From NCBI GenBank assembly GCA_035648595.1, contig DASRLH010000204.1, positions 1 to 5,666 on the forward strand: 5,666 nt of DNA, read 5' to 3'. A model generated the notes under the pieces. The model ran no database searches, was not told the origin of the DNA, and saw only the letters and a program-made list of their open reading frames with translations. Below are positions 1 to 5,666 of the stretch, piece by piece. Both the position numbers and the translations under genes were made by a program. The stretch is from RYN-428 sp035648595 (GTDB lineage Bacteria; Planctomycetota; Phycisphaerae; Tepidisphaerales; Tepidisphaeraceae). The stretch's first letter is position 1, and each line of letters starts with the position of its first letter.

Positions 1-195
1 GCCGGGAACCGAGGATTGAGCAGGCTCGAATGCCACGCGGGCAGCATGACACAAACCAACGGCTGGCGCAATGCAGATTATTGCTATTGTCACGCCAAGC
101 AAAATCCCGGACGCCTGTGGCGAGACGCCCGTGATACGATGACGCCCTTCTTTCTTGAGTTCTGCAAACGGCTGAAGTCTTACGACAATCCAACT
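1..195. other. Non-coding or uncertain region downstream of the aminotransferase
   Basis: I find no gene that can be supported here. On the minus strand, the frame that follows the aminotransferase stop is open from 195 to 1. It encodes a basic stretch and then a hydrophobic segment (GILLGVTIAIICIAPAVG), but it contains no ATG. The only plausible starts are a TTG at 102 and a GTG at 93, neither with a good ribosome binding site. An imperfect stem with two small bulges can form between 65-75 and 82-96, but it has no T-run, so it is not a clear terminator. A plus-strand frame from a TTG at 16 runs into the antisense of the aminotransferase and looks spurious. Confidence 0.4.
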
Positions 196-1398
196 TCATG
201 TTCCAAGTTTCCCAATCGCATCCACAAGCCGTTCATACTGCTCTGGCGTGTTATACACCTGGCAGGAAACGCGCAGCAGGCATTGGCCGTTCCATAACAT
301 CAGCGGCGCTTCGAGATGGAACTCCGAGTAGAGCCGTTGCTGCAAGGTTTCGCGCTGCCTCTCGCTGATGCCGGCCAACGCGGGCAGCGCGACGGCGGCC
401 ATCGATCCGAGCATCGAACCATCCAACGGGCTGATTGGGTCCAATTTCAGCCGGCGGCACAGCAGCCGATGCGCCCAGGCCGCCATGGCGTGATTGTGCG
501 CCATCACCCGCTCCAAGCCCAGCGATTCCATGAACGCCAGCGCATGGGGCACCGCGAGCCACGCGCTCAAATCGCGCGTCCCCTGCCAGGCAAACTCGCG
601 GGTGAAGCCCTCGCCCAGGAAATGACTGATGACCGCGGGATGAATGTCTTTTTGCTTGTCGGGCCGCACCCAAAGCAGCGCGCTGCCCTTGGAACCGCAA
701 CACCATTTGTGCAAATTGGCCGCGTAATACGCCGGGCGCAACTCACCGATATTCAATGGCAGCATCCCCGGCGCGTGCGCCCCGTCCACCAACACATCCA
801 CTCCCGCTTTCGCGCACCCTGCAATGATTTGCTCGACGGGAAACACCAGCCCAGTCGGCGAAGTGACATGATCGATGACCAGCAGCCGGGTGCGCGGCGA
901 AATCGCCGCCAGCACGATCTGGGCGATCTGTTCCCCGGATCGCACCGGCAACGGCACCGCGACTTCGCGCACCGCCGCGCCGGCGCGAGCCGCGCAACGC
1001 CGCATGGCCTGGCGGATGGCGTGGTAGACATGATCGGTGGTGAGCAGCTCATCGCCGGGCGCCAACGCCAGCGATTGAAGCACGCAGTTGATTCCCTCGG
1101 TGGCGTTGGTGACAAACCCGAAGTCGTCGGGTTCCATTCCCAGGAACTTCGCTACCGGTTTCCGCGCCTCTGCCACCAATCCCGCACATTGGCGTCCGAT
1201 CAATTCGATCGGATCGGCCTCGATCCGCCGGCGCCAGGCATCCTGCGCCTCAAACACTGGCCGGGGCATCGCGCCAAATGAGCCGTGATTCAGAAAATCC
1301 ACGCGCGGCGACAGTAGCCAAATTGAATTTGGCGATTGCCTGGATACCTCTGGCGGGAAGGGAGAAATGGGAGGCGCGTCGGTCACGGCGGAAACCAT
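196..1398 (-). CDS. PLP-dependent aminotransferase class V family protein, isopenicillin-N-epimerase-like
   Basis: This is a soluble cytoplasmic fold-type I PLP enzyme of the class V group. Numbering from an upstream GTG at 1452 (418 residues), the visible marks are LNHGSFG at 54-60 (a typical N-terminal motif of the CefD-like branch), the cofactor phosphate loop TNATEGIN at 115-122, DHVTSPTG at 194-201, VDGAHAPG at 222-229 with Asp223 for the pyridine nitrogen, NLHKW at 246-250 with Lys249 as the Schiff-base lysine, QGTRD at 290-294, and a C-terminal LRVSCQVYNT segment. I prefer the ATG at 1398, which gives 400 residues, the usual family length, because the 18 extra residues are basic and precede a low-complexity leader. 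Neither start has a clear Shine-Dalgarno; GTGGGG lies about 8 bases before the ATG. The substrate cannot be read from the sequence: epimerase, C-S lyase (EgtE-like) and aminotransferase activities all occur among relatives. A cysteine desulfurase is less likely because the lysine motif is HKW. It is the last gene of the likely three-gene transcript. Confidence 0.9.
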   Translation of the reverse strand: MVSAVTDAPPISPFPPEVSRQSPNSIWLLSPRVDFLNHGSFGAMPRPVFEAQDAWRRRIEADPIELIGRQCAGLVAEARKPVAKFLGMEPDDFGFVTNATEGINCVLQSLALAPGDELLTTDHVYHAIRQAMRRCAARAGAAVREVAVPLPVRSGEQIAQIVLAAISPRTRLLVIDHVTSPTGLVFPVEQIIAGCAKAGVDVLVDGAHAPGMLPLNIGELRPAYYAANLHKWCCGSKGSALLWVRPDKQKDIHPAVISHFLGEGFTREFAWQGTRDLSAWLAVPHALAFMESLGLERVMAHNHAMAAWAHRLLCRRLKLDPISPLDGSMLGSMAAVALPALAGISERQRETLQQRLYSEFHLEAPLMLWNGQCLLRVSCQVYNTPEQYERLVDAIGKLGT

Positions 1399-1477
1399 AA
1401 TGGATACCCCACGCGCTTGCCAATTGAGAGGTTCGCGCACGATCCGGCGCACCGCACCATTGGATCAAAGCGACGGT

Positions 1478-2125
1478 TTAGGTCTTCGAGTTCGTCCTCG
1501 GAACCGAGCCGCACTCCGGGCATCGAGCCGGCGTGGCGCGGAGGTCGTAGCCGCAGAACGAGCAGCGGCCGCGGCGGAAGCGTCGGCGGCGATTTAGGGT
1601 GCCGACCGTCATGCCCGCGAGGCGCGCCGCGGGCAAAACTCCGCTAGCGGCCGCTATGATCCAATACGCGACACGCATCCACCAAAAGTGCATCCCCGGC
1701 GAATACGAATCGTAGTCCGCGACTCCATACGGCCCGACGGATTCATTAGTACGAACCACTTCCGCCGGATGGGGACAGCCGCCCTGCAATGCAGTAACGA
1801 CAGTACCATAGCGACCTTCGATGACGTGCCAATTCCACGAGACGCAATGCGCTCCGGGCTTTCCACCGATGATGAGGGCCGGCTCAACGTACGGGTCTTC
1901 ATCGGCGGCTGTGAACAGCCAGCGTAAGGCTTGGGCCGTTGGCCAGCCGCGCACGCACGTCAGATCCAGCGTTCCATATGAGGAGGAAACCCACCACAGG
2001 CAGCCAGCCGGGCACGTCGCGATCATTTCGTCGTCAATATGCCGGCTCCGCAACCCCAAAACGCATGCCGCTAAGCACAGCGTCAGTGATAACGTTGGCA
2101 GAATCTTGAAAAAGCGCCGGGGCAT
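1478..2125 (-). CDS. Two-helix membrane protein with C-terminal cytoplasmic zinc ribbon (planctomycete type), function unknown
   Basis: This 215-residue protein has no function I recognise. An N-terminal basic start (MPRRFFK) leads into a hydrophobic helix at about 8-25. A loop of roughly 125 residues follows, rich in Trp and Gly and carrying five cysteines (38, 42, 57, 94, 117). A second helix spans about 152-170, then comes a strongly basic run (NRRRRFRRGR, 178-187) and a zinc ribbon with CSFC (188, 191) and CPEC (202, 205) inside the signature CGYDLRATPARCPECG. By the positive-inside rule both ends face the cytoplasm and the loop is exported. I recall this C-terminal signature as frequent in planctomycete proteins, usually next to membrane segments. 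The ATG lies 9 bases after the TAG of the large upstream gene and has no visible ribosome binding site, so translation may be coupled to that gene. The loop cysteines could form disulfides, which is inference only. Confidence 0.85.
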   Translation of the reverse strand: MPRRFFKILPTLSLTLCLAACVLGLRSRHIDDEMIATCPAGCLWWVSSSYGTLDLTCVRGWPTAQALRWLFTAADEDPYVEPALIIGGKPGAHCVSWNWHVIEGRYGTVVTALQGGCPHPAEVVRTNESVGPYGVADYDSYSPGMHFWWMRVAYWIIAAASGVLPAARLAGMTVGTLNRRRRFRRGRCSFCGYDLRATPARCPECGSVPRTNSKT

Positions 2126-2134
2126 GTCTGGATT

Positions 2135-5100
2135 CTATTTCGGCGGAAGGCGCAATTCGCCCTTCCCCTCCTGCATCGGCATATACCGGTAATACACCTC
2201 CAGCGTGAGCGTGGCCAGCGAGGTGGTGAAAACGCGGCCGGCGCGATCGGCGCGGGGGACGTTGGCGATGTCCCAGTAGCCGCCGCGATGGCCATCGGGC
2301 TTTTGCAGGGCGATCAGCGTGTCTCGCGTCTTTTTATTCCAGGCGTCCCAGGCGTCGGTGCGCATCTGGCTCATACATAGCGAGGCGTAATACCAATAGT
2401 ACAAATCGGCGTTGCCGGCATTGGGCGGCTGGCGAGAGAGATATTCTGATGCCTCGTTCATCTCGCCATCGTTGAGCCGCTGTCCCATCAGCATCCGGCT
2501 AAACGCAAGCTGCGCGGTCATCGGGCCCGAGGGGCCGTCGTGAGGCAGGTAGCCGGCGAGCATGTGATGCTTGCCGCCGCTGGCAAGAAACATGTATTTG
2601 TGGATGCCGTCGATCGCATGTTCGGGGATTTGGAAGCCGATGCGCTCCGCGCTCTTGAGGGCCATGACCTGCCAGCCGAACACGCTGGTGTCGCCGGGCT
2701 GGTTGGGGGCGTAGCGCCAGCCGCCGGTTTCCTCGTTTTGGGCGGCGATAATGAACCGGGCGGCACGGAGGGCGGCATCGGTATAGCGCGGATCGCCGGT
2801 CATGATGGCAGCTTCGGCCATCGCGTAGGCGGCGATGCCGTGATCGTACATGTTGCCCTGATCGGCCCCGCCGCCGCGCAGCGGGCCGCGAAGATCGCCA
2901 TCTGGCAATTGCTGGCCGACCAGATAATCCAACCCGCGCGCCACGGTATCGCGATATGGGCCGGCCTTGTTAGGCCGATGGTCTTGCGCGAGAAATGCGA
3001 GGATCGGCAAGCCGGTGAGGGCCATGTCGTGCTGGCCGCGCTGGCGCTTGCGGCGGCGGTCATCGAAGATGAGCGTCCAGCGGCCATCCTCCTCCTGATG
3101 GTCCGCCAGCCAGCGCAGGGCCTTGTCAACCGCCTCTTCGGATTGTGGCGTACCGCCCAGTTTTTCGATGATTGGCTTGTGCGTCTCGGGGGCGCGCATT
3201 TGGAAGGGCGCATCGGGCGCGCTGAGCCGGCTTGCGCCGATGTCGCCGGGCAGCGGGTCAATGCTTACCGTCGGCGAAGGAAGCACGGCGAGTTCGATGG
3301 GATGCGGGCTGATGGACAGGAGATCGGGCGAGCCGGCGCGGCTGCCGGGCAATTTCACCGATGCCGGAACCGCGCTGGGAAAATCGACCGATGCCGTCGG
3401 GAATCCGCTGCCAGAAACGGGGGACGCCTGCCGGGCCGCGAGCCGCTGCGAAAGAGGCATCGGCGTCTTGCTCGCGCCCGCGGGCGCGGCGGGCCGATGC
3501 AGGGGCGCTGCCGCTGCCGCGAATTGTGGAGGCGTGATTTGAGGTCCTGGCAGTCCGCCGGGAATCACCGCGAGCGGCGCGGCGGATGGCGCTGCTGTTT
3601 GGCCCGGCATCGCCTTGAACGTCAACAGGTCGAGAGCGAGCGGATGTAAGTTTGATGCCTGGGCATGGCCGGGCGCTGTCGCGGAAACAACACTTTGAGG
3701 CAAGGCCGGAACGCCCGCCGCCGTGCTGGCCAACGCGGTTGAAGGGCGTGTGGCGGGGCCGGCGGCGACTTCCGTCGCCAGAAGCCGATCTTCAACCGGG
3801 TTTGCACCGGAATTCAACGGCCCGGCAACGTCGATCGGCGGTGCGGCAAGCCCGCTGCCGATCACCTGTGCGATCGAGCTAGCAGGTAGCGTCGCGGGCC
3901 CGGCGGCCAGCAACCGCGCCGCCATCGTTACCGGCGGTCCGTCCGGGCCGCCCAGCGACGAAGCCGTGACGGCAGCCGCTTGGGGAACCGGCATGTCAAT
4001 GCCCGTGGGGCGGGCGATCGCCGCGGCAGTTGCCTGGCGGGCGATGCCGATGCTCGCCTCGTCAGCTTTAGGCACGTCCGGCTTGCCGCTGGCAACCTTC
4101 AGGGGCGGTGAATCCAATTTTGGCGCATCAATGTTTGGCGCGGCAATTAGGTTAGACGTGCCGGGGGCGGCGGCGTCCTTAACGACCGGCCCGGGAATCG
4201 GCCGAATGGCCCCGGTCATGGCGACCGAAGGCTGTGCCGGGGGCTGGGCATCGAGCCGATTGGGAGCATTGGGGAAGGCAACCTCGGCTTTCGCGGTGCT
4301 TGTGCCATCCACGGGCGTCGATCGCATCGGCCCGATTACCGCGCGCTTTGACTCGGCTCCCGTTGGGGCAGCCTGCGAGCTGGATATTCTGGCGTCCGAC
4401 GCGGGGCCCATCGCAATCCGTGGCGCGCTGCCTGGGGCATCGGGACTCGGCGGCGCAACGATCGCGGGAGCCGCATTGAATTGCGCCGGTGAGGGGGATT
4501 TCATTGCCAAACCCGGATCGAGCAGCAATGGGTTTGCGACTCCTTGCACGGTGGGCATGGCCGGCGTCACAAAAGACTGCGGGCTGGTCGTCTCCATCGG
4601 ATTATTCTGCCGATCCACGTTCGCCGCGACCGCCTGCGCCTGCCGAGGGGCTGCGGCTGGGGCGGGGGCAAGTGGAGCAGTAAATTGCAATTCCGGCGCG
4701 ATGGCTTTGGGAATTTCATCACTGGGCGCAATCGGCTTGGCCGCCAGCGTATCGAGCTGGAAGGCGGGCAATGATCGGGCGATATCCGGCGGCGCATGCG
4801 ACTCATCTGGCGAGAAGCGTGCACGGGGCGCGGCTGCCTCGAGGAGAGCCGGCGATGGCATCGACTCCACCGGCAATTGAGACCGCGATACCGACGGCGG
4901 CGGCGCGCCGATGGTCGGCAAATCGGAGGTGGATTGCTGGCGGATCGCGCTGCCGATCCCGATTTCGGGCGCGGGATTAAGATTGACCGCGATCTCCACG
5001 CCCATCTGCTGGCGCACGTAGTGATAGGCATCGCGCGAGACCCACAGGAAACTCAATCCCAGGCACAGCAGCACATGGGCCAGCAGGGAAATGAGCAGGC

Positions 5101-5620
5101 ATTTTTGCAGGAGGCCCAGCCGGCGGTCGTCCCAGCCGCGCAGGAAAAACAACAGCGGGAACAGGAGCAGCAACGACGCCAGCAACAGCCACGCGCTCAT
5201 TCCCAGATGCGGGAGCGGCCTGCCCTGCCGGATCGAATACACCTCGCGCGAATCCGAGGAGAGCAGTTGATACAGGCCGGTATCGCTGCCGCGATCGGAG
5301 CTGAAGACCAGTCGGTAGCCGTTGAGGGCGAGAGCCGGGTCGGTTTCGTTGTCGGCGGTGTTGATCTCCGGGCCGACGTTCTCGACGGGGCCGAATTTCC
5401 AGTCGGGGCTGACGCGGGATCGCCAGATGTCGAACTTGCCAAATCCGCCGGGCCGGTTGGACGCGAAGTAGAGGAAATCGCCCGCCGGCGACATGCAGCT
5501 TGCGCCTTCGACATAGGGCGTGTTGATGCCGGGGATTTCGTGGGCGGTTTGAAATTCGAGCAGTGGCGGCCGCGCGGCAGACGGCTCTGGCGCTGCGGTG
5601 CCCGCCGTCTGCCCAGGCAT
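2135..5620 (-). CDS. Envelope protein: PD40 propeller segment, two membrane helices, long Pro/Ala linker, squalene-cyclase-like toroid
   Basis: The visible product has 1161 residues. Residues 27-135 carry two WD40-like PD40 blades: SPAGDFLYFASNRPGG with FDIWRSR at 44-69, and DPALALNGYRLVFSSDRG at 94-111. Membrane helices follow at about 143-160 and 174-194, joined by a basic turn (RGWDDRRLGLLQK), so by the positive-inside rule both flanking domains should lie outside the cytoplasmic membrane. Residues 202-836 hold no Trp, Tyr or Cys, and most of this stretch is a Pro/Ala/Ser-rich, probably disordered linker. From about 825 to 1150 there is a prenyltransferase/squalene-oxidase-like alpha/alpha toroid with QW-type turns (QEEDGRW 842-848, QNEETGGW 961-968, QKPDGHRGGYW 1106-1116), YDHGIAAYAMAEA at 925-937 and the closing TTSLATLTLEVYYRY at 1132-1146. 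I see no DxDD cyclase motif and no GCGEQ thioester, so an enzymatic role is not supported; a binding or scaffold role is possible. The ATG at 5620 is the first in frame, but the frame is open to the window edge, and with no signal peptide the protein may begin further upstream. Confidence 0.85.
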   Translation of the reverse strand: MPGQTAGTAAPEPSAARPPLLEFQTAHEIPGINTPYVEGASCMSPAGDFLYFASNRPGGFGKFDIWRSRVSPDWKFGPVENVGPEINTADNETDPALALNGYRLVFSSDRGSDTGLYQLLSSDSREVYSIRQGRPLPHLGMSAWLLLASLLLLFPLLFFLRGWDDRRLGLLQKCLLISLLAHVLLCLGLSFLWVSRDAYHYVRQQMGVEIAVNLNPAPEIGIGSAIRQQSTSDLPTIGAPPPSVSRSQLPVESMPSPALLEAAAPRARFSPDESHAPPDIARSLPAFQLDTLAAKPIAPSDEIPKAIAPELQFTAPLAPAPAAAPRQAQAVAANVDRQNNPMETTSPQSFVTPAMPTVQGVANPLLLDPGLAMKSPSPAQFNAAPAIVAPPSPDAPGSAPRIAMGPASDARISSSQAAPTGAESKRAVIGPMRSTPVDGTSTAKAEVAFPNAPNRLDAQPPAQPSVAMTGAIRPIPGPVVKDAAAPGTSNLIAAPNIDAPKLDSPPLKVASGKPDVPKADEASIGIARQATAAAIARPTGIDMPVPQAAAVTASSLGGPDGPPVTMAARLLAAGPATLPASSIAQVIGSGLAAPPIDVAGPLNSGANPVEDRLLATEVAAGPATRPSTALASTAAGVPALPQSVVSATAPGHAQASNLHPLALDLLTFKAMPGQTAAPSAAPLAVIPGGLPGPQITPPQFAAAAAPLHRPAAPAGASKTPMPLSQRLAARQASPVSGSGFPTASVDFPSAVPASVKLPGSRAGSPDLLSISPHPIELAVLPSPTVSIDPLPGDIGASRLSAPDAPFQMRAPETHKPIIEKLGGTPQSEEAVDKALRWLADHQEEDGRWTLIFDDRRRKRQRGQHDMALTGLPILAFLAQDHRPNKAGPYRDTVARGLDYLVGQQLPDGDLRGPLRGGGADQGNMYDHGIAAYAMAEAAIMTGDPRYTDAALRAARFIIAAQNEETGGWRYAPNQPGDTSVFGWQVMALKSAERIGFQIPEHAIDGIHKYMFLASGGKHHMLAGYLPHDGPSGPMTAQLAFSRMLMGQRLNDGEMNEASEYLSRQPPNAGNADLYYWYYASLCMSQMRTDAWDAWNKKTRDTLIALQKPDGHRGGYWDIANVPRADRAGRVFTTSLATLTLEVYYRYMPMQEGKGELRLPPK

Positions 5621-5634
5621 TGTCGCGCTCTGTT

Positions 5635-5660
5635 CCCTCTCCCGGTACGCCGGGGGAGGG
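5635..5660. repeat. Hairpin repeat (dispersed intergenic palindrome type) ahead of the large gene
   Basis: This is an inverted repeat with 11-base arms at 5635-5645 (ccctctcccgg) and 5650-5660 (ccgggggaggg) around a 4-base loop, tacg. All positions pair, with one G-T wobble in plus-strand RNA. It is followed by ttaggg at the window edge. The pattern of CCCTCTCCC, a short loop, GGGAGAGGG-like bases and TTAGGG resembles dispersed palindromes that I recall as common between genes in planctomycetes and other GC-rich bacteria. Its near edge is 14 bases upstream of the ATG at 5620. It lacks a T-run on either visible side, so it is not a canonical intrinsic terminator, although it could act on transcript ends or stability. 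The window cuts off whatever lies beyond it. Confidence 0.7.
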
Positions 5661-5666
5661 TTAGGG

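Noticed and set aside
65..96. Imperfect stem as a possible terminator of the aminotransferase transcript
   Set aside because: It has asymmetric bulges of one and three bases and is not followed by a T-run on the minus strand, so it is not convincing as an intrinsic terminator.
316..1281. 321-codon open frame on the plus strand
   Set aside because: It is antisense to the aminotransferase, whose PLP motifs are intact across the same bases. The product is Arg/His/Gln-rich with no recognisable fold.
2135..3150. Squalene-hopene cyclase or triterpene synthase activity
   Set aside because: The fold motifs resemble the family, but no DxDD catalytic motif is visible and the domain is about half the length of a true cyclase. 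A hopanoid role is not supported.
2540..3649. 369-codon open frame on the plus strand
   Set aside because: It is antisense to the toroid domain and the linker end. The minus-strand frame carries recognisable QW-type motifs there, and this one has none.
3723..4880. 385-codon open frame on the plus strand
   Set aside because: It lies exactly antisense to the Pro/Ala-rich linker of the large gene. Its Ala/Gly-rich product, with no domain or motif, is what GC-rich codon bias gives in a complementary frame.
1..5666. Defence system, CRISPR array, insertion sequence or tRNA
   Set aside because: No spaced direct repeats, transposase motifs, terminal inverted repeats flanking a gene, nuclease motifs or cloverleaf-like sequence were seen on either strand.

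Overview
The window is a GC-rich, densely coded stretch with three genes, all on the minus strand. It most likely comes from a planctomycete. Two things point there. One is the C-terminal zinc-ribbon signature CGYDLRATPxRCPECG in the middle gene, which I associate with planctomycete membrane proteins. The other is the large envelope protein that joins a WD40-like (PD40) propeller segment to a squalene-cyclase-like alpha/alpha toroid, a domain pair expanded in that phylum. This assignment rests on recalled family patterns, not on a search.

Layout in the direction of transcription, right to left. At 5621-5666 there is a strong hairpin of the dispersed intergenic type, directly ahead of the first visible ATG. 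At 5620-2135 lies a 1161-residue membrane protein. It has a short PD40 region, two transmembrane helices, a roughly 620-residue Pro/Ala-rich linker and a C-terminal toroid domain. Its reading frame stays open through the hairpin to the window edge, and it has neither a signal peptide nor a full propeller, so its true start may lie outside the window. Nine bases after its stop, at 2125-1478, comes a 215-residue protein with two membrane helices and a cytoplasmic zinc ribbon. Then, at 1398-196 (or from a GTG at 1452), comes a fold-type I PLP enzyme of the aminotransferase class V, isopenicillin-N-epimerase-like group. The last 195 bases hold no gene I can support, only an open, start-poor frame encoding a hydrophobic stretch that runs off the left edge.

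The three genes are co-directional with gaps of 9 and 25-79 bases and no visible terminator between them, so one transcript is likely. The first two products are envelope proteins of unknown function. The third is a soluble enzyme with no obvious metabolic link to them, so a shared pathway cannot be claimed. No RNA gene, CRISPR array, insertion sequence or recognisable defence system was seen. The most unusual content is the architecture of the large protein and its relation to the hairpin repeat at its 5' side.
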